Source: Flavobacterium sp.
GTDB taxonomy: Bacteria > Bacteroidota > Bacteroidia > Flavobacteriales > Flavobacteriaceae
Assembly (NCBI GenBank): GCA_017983975.1
Contig: JAGOAL010000001.1
Location: forward strand, 1 to 64,000
Reading direction: 5' to 3'
Length of the DNA: 64,000 nucleotides
The notes beneath the pieces were generated by a model, which did no database searches, was not told where the DNA came from, and worked only from the letters and a program-made list of their open reading frames with translations. Shown here piece after piece: positions 1-8,922 of the stretch. Every line of letters starts with the position of its first letter. The first letter of the stretch is position 1. The translations under genes and the position numbers were made by a program.

Positions 1-120
1 CACAAAACGTCTTATCTAGCCCCGATGGAAACGGCATCCTTTTATAAATCCTGAAAGGTTTATAAAAGATATAGTGCACAGCGGGACAAGTAGTCTTATG
101 GAAGACTGAATGCGTGCTGC
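1..120 (+). ncRNA. Structured RNA-like repeat, resembling the flavo-1 motif
   Basis: The stretch has nested complementarity: CCCG near 21-24 can pair with CGGG near 81-84, an inner stem CTTTTATAAA / TTTATAAAAG closes a small loop around 50, and AGTCTT (92-97) pairs with AAGACT (102-107). The conserved-looking core GATGGAAACGGCATCC resembles the flavo-1 RNA motif that I recall from Flavobacteria. That assignment is from memory. The element may begin upstream of the window. Its function is not known to me. It lies about 90 nt upstream of thrS and could also act as a 3' end for a gene outside the window. Confidence 0.5.
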
Positions 121-155
121 AAAAAAATCTTTTTCAACATTATACCTTATATATA

Positions 156-186
156 TTGTATGGATTTTTTTTATGGCTTATATTTG
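156..186 (+). promoter_or_regulatory. Promoter of the thrS operon
   Basis: TTG (156-158), a 20-nt spacer, then TATATTTG (179-186) fits the Bacteroidetes consensus TTG-N19-21-TAnnTTTG. The thrS start lies 20 nt further on, so the leader would be short, leaving little room for a T-box or attenuator. Confidence 0.7.
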
Positions 187-206
187 CACCTTATAAATTT
201 TAAAAA

Positions 207-2147
207 ATGATAAAAGTTACTTTACCTGACGGGTCGGTTAAGGAGATGGCTCAAGGAGTTACTCCAATGGATGTTGCAAAAAGCATTAGTGAAGGTTTAG
301 CTAGAAATGTGATTTCGGCTTCCTACAATGGTACCACTATTGAAACAACGACGACTTTGACGACGGACGGTACACTTGTATTATATACCTGGAATGATGT
401 AGCGGGAAAAAAAGCATTTTGGCATTCGACCTCGCACGTTATGGCGCAAGCTTTAGAAGAACTTTATCCTGGTATAAAACTAACTTTAGGTCCTGCAATT
501 GATAATGGTTTCTATTATGATGTGGATTTTGGGGATCAAAAAATTACGGATGCCGATTTCAAAAAGATTGAAGACCGTGTGTTAGAAATCTCAAGAGAAA
601 AGCACGAATTTAAAATGCGTCCGGTTTCAAAAGCGGAAGCATTGGAAGTGTATAAAAATAACGAGTACAAAACAGAATTGATTTCGAATTTAGAAGACGG
701 AACAATTACATTTTGTGATCATGCAAATTTCTTTGATTTATGTCGTGGTGGTCATATTCCGAATACGGGAATCATTAAAGCGATGAAAATTTTATCGGTG
801 GCGGGTGCTTACTGGAGAGGTGATGAGAAAAATAAGCAATTGACACGTGTTTACGGAATTTCGTTCCCAAAACAAAAAGACTTAACGGATTACTTAGAAT
901 TATTAGAAGAAGCAAAACGAAGAGATCATAGAAAATTAGGAAAAGAATTAGATTTATTCCATTTTTCTCAAAAAGTAGGTCAAGGTTTACCATTATGGTT
1001 ACCAAAAGGAGCTGCTTTGCGCGATAGACTGGAGCAATTCTTAAAAAAAGCACAGAAAAAAGCAGGTTATGAGCAAGTAGTTACACCGCACATTGGAATG
1101 AAAGACTTGTATGTGACTTCTGGACACTATGCTAAATATGGTGCAGATAGCTTTCAACCGATTCATACACCAGCGGAAGGCGAAGAATTCTTGTTAAAAC
1201 CAATGAACTGTCCGCACCACTGTGAGATTTATAATGCAAGACCTTGGTCATACAAAGATTTACCAAAGCGTTATGCTGAATTTGGAACGGTTTATCGTTA
1301 TGAACAATCGGGTGAATTGCATGGATTGACTCGCGTTAGAGGATTTACTCAGGATGATGCGCATATTTTTTGTACGCCAGATCAATTAGATGCTGAGTTC
1401 AAAAATGTTATCGATTTAGTATTGTATGTTTTTGGATCGTTAGGTTTTGAAAACTTTACAGCTCAAGTTTCGGTGCGTGATTTAGATAATCCGGATAAAT
1501 ATATAGGTAGCGTTGAAAACTGGGAAAAAGCAGAAAATGCAATTATCAGTGCTGCGAAAGATAAAGGGTTGAATTATGTAATTGAAGCTGGAGAAGCAGC
1601 TTTCTATGGTCCGAAATTAGACTTCATGGTGAAAGATGCTTTAGGCAGAAGTTGGCAATTAGGAACCATTCAAGTAGATTACAATTTACCAGAGCGTTTC
1701 GAATTATCTTATAAAGGTGCCGATGACAAGTTACATCGCCCTGTTATGATTCACCGAGCGCCATTTGGTTCGATGGAGCGTTTTATTGCAATTTTACTAG
1801 AACATACGGCAGGAAATTTCCCAATTTGGTTGATGCCGGAGCAAGCTATAATCTTGTCTTTGAGTGAGAAATATGAAAATTATGCGAAAAAAGTTTTAGA
1901 TTTGCTAGAAAATCACGAAATTCGCGCCCTAATTGACAACCGAAATGAAACAATCGGGAAGAAAATTAGAGAAGCAGAAATGAAGAAATACCCATTTATG
2001 CTGATTGTTGGTGAGGAAGAAGAGAGAAATGGAACCATTTCTGTGAGACAAAGAGGACAGGAAGGAAAAGGGAATATTTCGATAACTATTGAAGAATTTG
2101 CTGCAATAATTAACGAAGAAATCAACAAAACATTAAAACAATTTTAA
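207..2147 (+). CDS. thrS: Threonine--tRNA ligase
   Basis: Charges tRNA-Thr with threonine in the cytoplasm. The 646-residue product has the full bacterial layout: a TGS domain (about 1-62), the editing domain starting with HSTSHVMA (H73, H77) and carrying CRGGHIPNT, a class II core with motif 2 around [18 protein letters not shown], a zinc-site cysteine in NCPHHCE, motif 3 in [11 protein letters not shown], and a C-terminal anticodon-binding domain. The ATG sits 20 nt after a good promoter core. First gene of thrS-infC-rpmI-rplT, the classical translation operon. Length and motifs are ordinary for the family. Confidence 0.98.
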   Translation: MIKVTLPDGSVKEMAQGVTPMDVAKSISEGLARNVISASYNGTTIETTTTLTTDGTLVLYTWNDVAGKKAFWHSTSHVMAQALEELYPGIKLTLGPAIDNGFYYDVDFGDQKITDADFKKIEDRVLEISREKHEFKMRPVSKAEALEVYKNNEYKTELISNLEDGTITFCDHANFFDLCRGGHIPNTGIIKAMKILSVAGAYWRGDEKNKQLTRVYGISFPKQKDLTDYLELLEEAKRRDHRKLGKELDLFHFSQKVGQGLPLWLPKGAALRDRLEQFLKKAQKKAGYEQVVTPHIGMKDLYVTSGHYAKYGADSFQPIHTPAEGEEFLLKPMNCPHHCEIYNARPWSYKDLPKRYAEFGTVYRYEQSGELHGLTRVRGFTQDDAHIFCTPDQLDAEFKNVIDLVLYVFGSLGFENFTAQVSVRDLDNPDKYIGSVENWEKAENAIISAAKDKGLNYVIEAGEAAFYGPKLDFMVKDALGRSWQLGTIQVDYNLPERFELSYKGADDKLHRPVMIHRAPFGSMERFIAILLEHTAGNFPIWLMPEQAIILSLSEKYENYAKKVLDLLENHEIRALIDNRNETIGKKIREAEMKKYPFMLIVGEEEERNGTISVRQRGQEGKGNISITIEEFAAIINEEINKTLKQF

Positions 2148-2169
2148 GTTTAACTAAAATAATAAAGCC

Positions 2170-2727
2170 ATAGCAATTAGAAACAACAGAGGTTTTCAAC
2201 CTCGCGAAGAGAAAAAAGCGGCACATCGTATCAATAATTTAATACGTGTTGCTGAAGTACGTTTAGTAGGCGAAAACATTGAACCAGGAGTTTATAAAAT
2301 TGCCGATGCACTTCGTTTAGCTGAAGAGCAAGAAGTGGATTTGGTAGAAATTTCTCCCAATGCAGAACCGCCTGTTTGTAAATTGATGGATTATGGTAAA
2401 TTTTTGTACCAACAAAAGAAGAGAGATAAAGAATTAAAAGCAAAATCTACTCAAATTGTAATTAAAGAAATTCGTTTTGGACCTCAAACCGATGAGCATG
2501 ATTATGAATTTAAGAAAAAGAATGCTTTGAAATTTTTACAAGATGGTGCCAAATTAAAAGCATTTGTATTCTTTAAAGGACGTTCAATTATCTATAAAGA
2601 ACAAGGGCAAATTTTATTATTGCGTTTGGCTCAAGAATTAGAAGAATTTGGTAAAGTAGAAGCTATGCCAGTGTTAGAGGGGAAACGTATGATTATGTAC
2701 ATTGCTCCTAAGAAAAAAGGAAAATAG
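2170..2727 (+). CDS. infC: Translation initiation factor IF-3, non-standard start codon
   Basis: Binds the 30S subunit and checks initiator tRNA and start codon choice. The frame is open from a TAA at 2155-2157 and reads [20 protein letters not shown], the typical IF-3 N-terminus. No ATG, GTG or TTG precedes that conserved segment, so translation must begin at ATA (2170) or ATT (2176). I chose ATA because it keeps the usual MAIRNNRG opening (185 aa). The first standard codon, GTG at 2335, would delete most of the N-terminal domain. The C-terminal domain ([16 protein letters not shown] to [11 protein letters not shown]) is intact. Rare starts in infC allow IF-3 to repress its own translation in E. 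coli; the same is inferred here. Confidence 0.95.
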   Translation: MAIRNNRGFQPREEKKAAHRINNLIRVAEVRLVGENIEPGVYKIADALRLAEEQEVDLVEISPNAEPPVCKLMDYGKFLYQQKKRDKELKAKSTQIVIKEIRFGPQTDEHDYEFKKKNALKFLQDGAKLKAFVFFKGRSIIYKEQGQILLLRLAQELEEFGKVEAMPVLEGKRMIMYIAPKKKGK

Positions 2728-2790
2728 TGATTACAATGTAATCCTAAATGAAAATTAATAAGTAAGATAGATTATAAATACAGGAAGAAA

Positions 2791-2988
2791 ATGCCTAAAA
2801 TGAAAACGAAATCTAGTGCTAAGAAACGATTCAAAGTGACTGGCTCTGGAAAAATCAAAAGAAAACACGCTTTTAAAAGTCACATTTTGACTAAAAAATC
2901 TAAAAAGCGTAAATTAGCTTTAACACATTCTGGTTTGGTACACAAAACAGATGAGAGAAGCATTAAACAACAATTAAATATTATTTAA
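2791..2988 (+). CDS. rpmI: 50S ribosomal protein L35
   Basis: Small basic ribosomal protein of 65 residues beginning [20 protein letters not shown], a standard L35 sequence with the lysine-rich core [21 protein letters not shown]. It is placed between infC and rplT, as in most bacteria, and is cotranscribed with them. The 63-nt gap to infC holds no clear promoter. ATG start with no strong Shine-Dalgarno, usual for this phylum. Confidence 0.97.
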   Translation: MPKMKTKSSAKKRFKVTGSGKIKRKHAFKSHILTKKSKKRKLALTHSGLVHKTDERSIKQQLNII

Positions 2989-3032
2989 TTAGTTTGTTTG
3001 GTTAAAACAATTTAGTAACCCTGGGGTGGGCT

Positions 3033-3057
3033 GAACGAAGTATATAATACAGAGTTC
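3033..3057 (+). promoter_or_regulatory. Hairpin in the rpmI-rplT gap, possible L20 leader
   Basis: GAAC (3033-3036) pairs with GTTC (3054-3057) and GTAT (3040-3043) with ATAC (3047-3050), separated by a symmetric 3x3 internal loop. It lies 44 nt before rplT and after a G-rich run (CTGGGGTGGG). L20 represses its own operon in several bacteria, so a regulatory role is plausible but only inferred. Confidence 0.35.
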
Positions 3058-3101
3058 ACAAGTATTGAAAAATCGCCTTACTTCAAAAAACATTTAAAAT
3101 T

Positions 3102-3446
3102 ATGCCAAGAGCAACCAATTCAGTAGCATCAAAAGCTAGAAAAAAAAGAGTATTAAAACAAGCCAAAGGTTTCTTTGGAAGACGTAAAAACGTTTGGACT
3201 GTAGCTAAAAACGCGGTAGAAAAAGCAATGTGCTATGCATACCGTGATAGAAAACAAAATAAAAGAAATTTCCGTGCTTTATGGATTACGCGTATCAATG
3301 CTGGTGCACGTTTACATGGTATGAGTTATTCTCAATTTATGGGTAAAGTAAAAGCTAATAACATCGAATTGAACCGTAAAGTTCTTGCCGATTTAGCAAT
3401 GAATCACTCAGAAGCTTTCACAGCTATCGTTAACAAAATTAAATAA
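3102..3446 (+). CDS. rplT: 50S ribosomal protein L20
   Basis: 114-residue 23S rRNA-binding assembly protein, with the family's start [20 protein letters not shown] and the globular C-terminal domain ([20 protein letters not shown]). Length is normal. Last gene of the operon; a strong terminator follows 35 nt after the stop. In other bacteria L20 binds mRNA to repress rpmI/rplT; a hairpin lies just upstream here. Confidence 0.98.
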   Translation: MPRATNSVASKARKKRVLKQAKGFFGRRKNVWTVAKNAVEKAMCYAYRDRKQNKRNFRALWITRINAGARLHGMSYSQFMGKVKANNIELNRKVLADLAMNHSEAFTAIVNKIK

Positions 3447-3481
3447 TTACGTCTAACTCAGTTTATCTTACTTATATAGAA

Positions 3482-3508
3482 AACCCCGATTTTATCGGGG
3501 TTTTTTAT
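3482..3508 (+). terminator. Terminator of thrS-rplT operon
   Basis: Perfect 9-bp stem AACCCCGAT / ATCGGGGTT with a TTT loop, followed by a T-run. Rho-independent terminator. Confidence 0.9.
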
Positions 3509-3530
3509 TTACAAAATATAATAAAAAACT

Positions 3531-3538
3531 TATATTTG
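3531..3538 (+). promoter_or_regulatory. Promoter core of the DUF1569-like gene
   Basis: TATATTTG matches TAnnTTTG, 30 nt before the start codon. No clear TTG at the -33 position. Confidence 0.5.
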
Positions 3539-3568
3539 GAACTAAATAAAACTTAACCCTATCATATC

Positions 3569-4027
3569 ATGAACTCTATAAATCCTATTTTAGCTATTTT
3601 ATCTTCAAAAATTAACGATTTTGAACGAAAGAATATTAATGTTTCAAAAAGTAGTGTTGGTTGGCAAATTGAACATAGCTTAAAAACTATTGATCTGATT
3701 ATAACTGCTTGTAAAAAATCGGAACCAAGTACTTATCAATGGAAATTTAAGTTGAATAGATTTTTGATATTGGATGTGTTGCATAAAATTCCAAGAGGAA
3801 AAGCTAAAGCGCCAAAAGTTGTGCAACCTGAAGGAGATATCTCTAAAGAATCATTACAAATGCATTTGGATAAAGTATATCAAAACTTAGAAAACTGGGA
3901 AGCTCTGCATGAAAATTGTTATTTTTTTCATCCTTATTTTGGCAACTTAAATAAAAAAGCAACTGAAAAATTTTTAGCATTACACACGAAACATCACCTA
4001 AAAATTATTGAAGATATTTGTAACTAA
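3569..4027 (+). CDS. DUF1569 / DinB-like protein
   Basis: 152 residues, predicted helical and cytoplasmic, with no signal peptide. The C-terminal part (HPYFGNLNKKATEKFLALHTKHHLK) matches the end of the DUF1569 branch of the DinB/YfiT four-helix-bundle superfamily, and GWQIEHSLKTID supplies the N-terminal histidine helix. Many relatives bind a metal through three histidines; the substrate is unknown. Own promoter core 30 nt upstream. The stop overlaps by 4 nt the stop of the convergent minus-strand gene. Function cannot be assigned further. Confidence 0.75.
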   Translation: MNSINPILAILSSKINDFERKNINVSKSSVGWQIEHSLKTIDLIITACKKSEPSTYQWKFKLNRFLILDVLHKIPRGKAKAPKVVQPEGDISKESLQMHLDKVYQNLENWEALHENCYFFHPYFGNLNKKATEKFLALHTKHHLKIIEDICN

Positions 4028-5304
4028 GTTTTCAACTTTTTCTTTCTCGCGGCAGGAAACAACACATTGTTCAAAATCAAGCGATAACCTGGCGAATTTG
4101 GATGCAAGTCTAAAACCGTTGGCGCATCACCTACTCTATGCTGGTAATCTTCTGGATCGTGACCGCCATAAAAGGTAAACATGCCTTTTCCTTTGGTGCC
4201 ATGAATATAACGAGCTTCACCATTTATTTTGCATTCGCCCATTACCAAAACATTCGATTTTATTTTTTCAGCACTAAAAGCAGTGGTTTGCCCCATAAAG
4301 CCTTTAATTAACTGCGTGTGATTTTGACACAACATCGTAGGAATTGGATCCCATTTTGCTGAATATTCCATTAAAGTGAAGTAATCTTTATCCATTGTAA
4401 AAACACCTTTTCCGTGTTCTTCAGTTGTATCGATATCGGAAAACTCATATACTATAGGTTGGCGTTCCAATTTGTAATTTTTGAATGCAAAAGTGGAAGT
4501 AAAATCAATTGCCGATTGATAATTTGCATCTGAATCATCACCATCAAACATGGGTTCGCAAATATCAACTCCTTCGGCTGAAAGCGCTATATCAAAACTA
4601 TCGGTAGCCGAACACATGGCAAACATAAAGCCACCTCCAATTACAAAATCTCTAATCTTTTTTGCAACTGCTAATTTCTCTTGTGAAACCTTACTATATC
4701 CCAACTTCTTTGCTAAAGCTTCTGCATCCGCTTTTTGTTGGATATACCAAGGTGCATTTTTATAATTTCCAAAGAATTTTCCATACTGACCCGTAAAATC
4801 TTCATGATGCAAATGCAACCAATCGTATAACAATAATTGATCGGATAACACTTCCTTATCATAAATTTCGGTATACGGAATTTCAGCATAGGTTAACACC
4901 ATTGTAACGGCATCGTCCCAAGGTTGTTTTCCTTTTGGTGTATACACCGCTATTTTAGGGGCTTTTTCTAACACCACCGTTTCCATGTTTTGTGAAGGCG
5001 CACTAATTTCTTCCAAAATTGTATTGGTAGCTGCATCAGAAATTACTTCAAAAGTAACTCCTCTAACTTGGCATTCCTTTCTAATTTCTGGTGCATCGGG
5101 TAACAAAAAAGAACCGCCTCTGTAATTGAGTAACCAACTTACTTTATAGCTTTTATCCAATGCCCAATAAGTAATTCCGTAGGCTTTTAAATGATTTTGC
5201 TGCGTTTCTACTTCCATAGGCAACAAAATAAAAGCAGCTTTTGCATTGATGCTAAAGCAGAGTAAACATAATAAGACGTAATTACGAAACAACCATTTTT
5301 TCAT
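4024..5304 (-). CDS. Secreted class I amidotransferase-like protein (often labelled asparagine synthetase B)
   Basis: 426 residues starting with a signal peptide (MKKWLFRNYVLLCLLCFSINAKAAF). The central part has a flavodoxin/class I glutamine amidotransferase-like look: KIAVYTPKGKQPWDDAV, then LLYDWLHLHHEDFTGQYG, and a nucleophile-elbow-like GGGFMFAMCSATDSFD whose Cys could be the catalytic residue. The C-terminus has GKGMFTFYGGHDPEDYQH. I recall relatives in Flavobacteriaceae annotated as asparagine synthetase B, but no ATP-pyrophosphatase domain is visible, so that name is doubtful. Being exported, it more likely acts in the periplasm. It lies 12 nt downstream of dnaB on the same strand. 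Confidence 0.7.
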   Translation of the reverse strand: MKKWLFRNYVLLCLLCFSINAKAAFILLPMEVETQQNHLKAYGITYWALDKSYKVSWLLNYRGGSFLLPDAPEIRKECQVRGVTFEVISDAATNTILEEISAPSQNMETVVLEKAPKIAVYTPKGKQPWDDAVTMVLTYAEIPYTEIYDKEVLSDQLLLYDWLHLHHEDFTGQYGKFFGNYKNAPWYIQQKADAEALAKKLGYSKVSQEKLAVAKKIRDFVIGGGFMFAMCSATDSFDIALSAEGVDICEPMFDGDDSDANYQSAIDFTSTFAFKNYKLERQPIVYEFSDIDTTEEHGKGVFTMDKDYFTLMEYSAKWDPIPTMLCQNHTQLIKGFMGQTTAFSAEKIKSNVLVMGECKINGEARYIHGTKGKGMFTFYGGHDPEDYQHRVGDAPTVLDLHPNSPGYRLILNNVLFPAARKKKLKT

Positions 5305-5316
5305 AGGGTATATAGA

Positions 5317-6867
5317 TTAGAATGGAACATCCGAATCATCTTCCTCAAATGTATTCATGGTGCTACCAAAAGCTTCATTAGGAGTTGGTAAATTAGGTGT
5401 TATGAATGGATTACTATCATCTAAATTCATTTTAGAAGGTAACGCATCAAAAGGAGAGCTAAAATCGTCTAAGTTTTCAAATTTTCCTAAATTACCCACA
5501 AATTTTAATCGGATTTCATCTAAACCACCATTTCTGTGTTTGGCAACTATGAATTCGGCTTGACCTTGAGTAGGAGAACGTTCTTCATCATCCCATTCAT
5601 CAATTTTATAGTACTCAGGACGATAGATAAACGATACAATATCGGCATCTTGTTCAATCGCTCCCGATTCACGAAGGTCGGAAAGCAATGGTCTTTTACT
5701 CGAACCCCTTGTTTCTACGGCACGCGATAATTGAGACAATGCAATAACTGGCACATTTAATTCTTTTGCTAATGCTTTTAAATTTCGTGAAATGGTTGAA
5801 ATTTCTTGTTCTCTATTTCCACCGCCTTTTCCATTTCCACCAGCAGTCATTAACTGTAAGTAATCTACTACAATCATTTTAATGCCATATTGAGAGGACA
5901 ATCGTCGTGCTTTTGCCCGTAAATCAAAAATGGAAAGCGAAGGAGTATCATCGATATATAAAGGTGCTTTTTCTAAATCTTTTACTTTGATAGAAAGCTG
6001 TTCCCACTCGTGTTTTTCTAATTTACCGGTACGCAATTTTTCGGATGATAATCCTGTTTCCGATGAAATTAAACGGGTAATTAACTGAACAGATGACATC
6101 TCTAAGGAAAATAATGCAACCGGATGTCCATAATCCACTGCCATATTTCGAGCCATAGATAATACAAAAGCCGTTTTACCCATACCTGGACGTGCTGCAA
6201 TAATAATTAAATCAGAAGGTTGCCAACCTGAAGTTAATTTATCCAAGTTATGAAATCCGGTGGCTACACCACTTAATCCTTCTTTTCCTGCTATTTCTTC
6301 AATACGTTTTTTTGCTTGAATTACTAAACTCTGAGCAGTTTCTGAACTTCGTTTGATATTTCCTTGCGTAACTTCATAAAGCTTTGATTCGGCTTTGTCT
6401 AATAAATCAAATACATCGGTAGATTCATCATACGATTGTTCAATAATTTCACTTGAAATTTTGATTAAACTTCGTTGGATAAATTTCTGTAAAATAATGC
6501 GCGAGTGAAACTCAATATGTGCCGAAGATGATATTTTTTGTGTGAGCTGAATTAAATAAAAATCGCCCCCAGATAATTCTAATTTTCCGTTTTTCTTTAA
6601 TTGAGAAGATACCGTTAATAAATCTATAGGTTGTGTCTCATTAAACAGCTGCACTATAGCTTCAAATATATGCTTGTGAGCATCTTTATAAAAGGCATCG
6701 GGCTGTAAAATATCAATTACCTCATCTACCCCTTTTTTATCAATCATCATAGCGCCAAGCACTGCTTCTTCAAGGTCTAACGCTTGAGGAGGTAGTTTTC
6801 CTTTTTCTAAATTGATAATCGTAGTTTTATCTACTTTAACAGGGTTTATATTTCTGATATTTTCCAT
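5317..6867 (-). CDS. dnaB: Replicative DNA helicase DnaB
   Basis: 516-residue hexameric helicase that unwinds DNA at the fork. N-terminal DnaB domain (about 20-125) with LPPQALDLEEAVLGAMM, then the RecA-like domain with Walker A AARPGMGKT (224-232), the Walker B-like IKMIVVDYLQLM, and the DnaB segment SQLSRAVETRG followed by LSDLRESGAIEQDADIV. The C-terminal tail ends acidic (EEDDSDVPF), resembling an SSB-type acidic tip. Full length, no intein. It follows accA by 143 nt and is separated from it by a terminator. Confidence 0.97.
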   Translation of the reverse strand: MENIRNINPVKVDKTTIINLEKGKLPPQALDLEEAVLGAMMIDKKGVDEVIDILQPDAFYKDAHKHIFEAIVQLFNETQPIDLLTVSSQLKKNGKLELSGGDFYLIQLTQKISSSAHIEFHSRIILQKFIQRSLIKISSEIIEQSYDESTDVFDLLDKAESKLYEVTQGNIKRSSETAQSLVIQAKKRIEEIAGKEGLSGVATGFHNLDKLTSGWQPSDLIIIAARPGMGKTAFVLSMARNMAVDYGHPVALFSLEMSSVQLITRLISSETGLSSEKLRTGKLEKHEWEQLSIKVKDLEKAPLYIDDTPSLSIFDLRAKARRLSSQYGIKMIVVDYLQLMTAGGNGKGGGNREQEISTISRNLKALAKELNVPVIALSQLSRAVETRGSSKRPLLSDLRESGAIEQDADIVSFIYRPEYYKIDEWDDEERSPTQGQAEFIVAKHRNGGLDEIRLKFVGNLGKFENLDDFSSPFDALPSKMNLDDSNPFITPNLPTPNEAFGSTMNTFEEDDSDVPF

Positions 6868-6952
6868 ATTGCGAAGTTAACTAATTTTTAGAAAAAAAAC
6901 AGTTGAGTTCTTAATACCCATTTGTTAACAACTGTAGTTTTTTGTTAATAAG

Positions 6953-6988
6953 CTAAAAAAAATCCGAAACTTGAAGGCTTCGGATTTT
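6953..6988 (-). terminator. Terminator of accA
   Basis: Arms AAATCCGAA (6960-6968) and TTCGGATTT (6979-6987); the A-run at 6953-6959 becomes a T-run on the minus strand, directly after accA. Confidence 0.85.
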
Positions 6989-7010
6989 CTTATAATAAGG
7001 TTGTTCTAGG

Positions 7011-7964
7011 TTATTCTTTGAATTCGCCCATATTACAATATTTATCCATACGTTGAGCTACTAATTCAGTTGTTGATAAATCTTTTAACTCTTTGTAAGC
7101 TTTTGAAATATATTGTTCAACTGTTTTGAAAGTAGTTTCTTTATCATAATGAGCCCCACCAAGTGGTTCAGGAATAATATCATCAATCAATTTCTGTTTT
7201 TTCATGTCAAAAGAAGTCAACTTTAATGCTTCTGCAGCTTGTTCTTTATATTCCCAACTTCTCCATAAAATAGACGAACAAGATTCGGGTGAAATAACAG
7301 AATACCAAGTGTTTTCTAACATAAATACTCTATCTCCTACTCCAATTCCTAACGCTCCTCCCGAAGCACCTTCTCCAATAATGACTGTAATGATAGGTGT
7401 TTTAAGACGTGTCATTTCAAAAATATTACGAGCAATAGCCTCTCCTTGTCCGCGCTCTTCGGCTTCTAATCCTGGATAAGCACCCGGAGTATCTACCAGA
7501 GTTAATACTGGAATACCAAATTTTTCAGCCATTTTCATTAAGCGAAGTGCTTTTCTATAACCCTCTGGATTTGCCATCCCAAAATTACGATACTGACGCA
7601 TTTTAGTATTGATTCCTTTTTGTTGACCAATAATCATATAAGATTGTCCGTCTATTTGACCTAAGCCACCAATCATGGCTTTATCGTCTTTGAAACTTCT
7701 ATCTCCAAAAAGTTCTAAAAAAGTACCATTGGTTAAATTCGTAATATGTTCTAACGTATAAGGTCTATTTGGGTGTCTTGAAAGTTGAACACGTTGCCAA
7801 GCCGACAGGTTTTTATATATTTTTCGCTTAGTTTCTTCTAGTTTTTTCTCAATTTGCTTGCACGTTGTAGATACATCAACATCTGATTCTTGTCCAATGA
7901 TTTGACATTTATCTAATTGATCTTCAAGCTCTTTAATTGGTAATTCAAAATCTAAATATTCCAT
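7011..7964 (-). CDS. accA: Acetyl-CoA carboxylase carboxyltransferase subunit alpha
   Basis: 317 residues, normal AccA length. Forms the carboxyltransferase with AccD and makes malonyl-CoA for fatty acid synthesis. Family landmarks: N-terminal coiled segment, [17 protein letters not shown], the crotonase-fold core [38 protein letters not shown] with the oxyanion glycines, and [13 protein letters not shown]. The final segment KYCNMGEF is typical of Bacteroidetes versions. accD is not in the window. A promoter core lies about 35 nt upstream. Confidence 0.97.
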   Translation of the reverse strand: MEYLDFELPIKELEDQLDKCQIIGQESDVDVSTTCKQIEKKLEETKRKIYKNLSAWQRVQLSRHPNRPYTLEHITNLTNGTFLELFGDRSFKDDKAMIGGLGQIDGQSYMIIGQQKGINTKMRQYRNFGMANPEGYRKALRLMKMAEKFGIPVLTLVDTPGAYPGLEAEERGQGEAIARNIFEMTRLKTPIITVIIGEGASGGALGIGVGDRVFMLENTWYSVISPESCSSILWRSWEYKEQAAEALKLTSFDMKKQKLIDDIIPEPLGGAHYDKETTFKTVEQYISKAYKELKDLSTTELVAQRMDKYCNMGEFKE

Positions 7965-7997
7965 AATCGGTTTATTAGGGTTTAGTTTTTAATCTTA

Positions 7998-8005
7998 CAA
8001 AGATA
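7998..8005 (-). promoter_or_regulatory. Promoter core of accA
   Basis: On the minus strand TATCTTTG matches TAnnTTTG, 33 nt before accA. The -33 TTG is not at ideal spacing. Confidence 0.4.
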
Positions 8006-8034
8006 AAATTTTCAATTGACTTTGTAAACTTATT

Positions 8035-8922
8035 TTAATTAGTTGTTGTTTTTTTATAACCTTTTACAATACCATTTGCAATTACGGTTGCTAAAATAAT
8101 GAGTGCGCCAATATAAAATAAGGGCGACATTTGTTCTTTATCTTGAAAAATAAAATAAGCTAAAATAATACCATAAATAGGCTCTAAGTTAATGGTAAGC
8201 ATTACGGTATAAGGGCTTAAATATTTCATAACCGCTGTAGAAGCAATAAATGCATAGGCCGTACAAACAGAACTTAAAATGAATAAATAAACAATATCAG
8301 AAGTGCTGAGTTGAAAAAATTCTGCCGAAAAACAATTAGTAAAAAGCAATGAAATAGAAAAGAATAAAACGCCTCCTGCTAATTCATAAAATGAAATGAT
8401 TGTAGGTTCATACTCTTTTACAAATTTACTATTAATTACCGCAAATGAAGCCGAAAGAAATGCAGAAATTAATGCTAAAATAATGCCTTCAACATAATTA
8501 GTTTCAACATTAAAAATAATCGTAAGCCCTACAATAACAATCAATCCGAAGAAAATTTCATACCACACAATCTTTTTTCCAAAAAACAAGGGTTCAATTA
8601 ATGAGGCAAAGAAAGCGCCCGTTGAAAGACAAGCTAAAGTAATGGAAACATTTGCAACTTTTATGGCTCTGAAAAAAGTAAACCAATGCAAAGCAATAAT
8701 TAATCCGGCTACTAAAAATTTGAATAAAATTTGCTTTGGAATTTTTGTTGGAATACGTTTATATTTAATGTATCCATAGATAAATAAAACAGCAAACAAC
8801 ATTCTGAACCAAACTAATGGCAAAGCATCTAGCGAAATTAATCTTCCTAGAATCGCTGTAAATCCCCAAATAAACACAATTAAATGAAGATGTAAATAAC
8901 TTTTTACGTTATCGTTTAGCAT
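8035..8922 (-). CDS. EamA/DMT-family transporter
   Basis: 295-residue inner-membrane protein with about ten hydrophobic helices arranged as two EamA repeats (for example LHLIVFIWGFTAILGRLI at the start and SPYTVMLTINLEPIYGII in the second half). Drug/metabolite transporters of this kind export or take up small metabolites; the substrate is not evident. Its start overlaps the end of the upstream LptF/G-type gene by 14 nt, implying cotranscription. The ending KKTTTN is short and cytoplasmic. Confidence 0.9.
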   Translation of the reverse strand: MLNDNVKSYLHLHLIVFIWGFTAILGRLISLDALPLVWFRMLFAVLFIYGYIKYKRIPTKIPKQILFKFLVAGLIIALHWFTFFRAIKVANVSITLACLSTGAFFASLIEPLFFGKKIVWYEIFFGLIVIVGLTIIFNVETNYVEGIILALISAFLSASFAVINSKFVKEYEPTIISFYELAGGVLFFSISLLFTNCFSAEFFQLSTSDIVYLFILSSVCTAYAFIASTAVMKYLSPYTVMLTINLEPIYGIILAYFIFQDKEQMSPLFYIGALIILATVIANGIVKGYKKTTTN

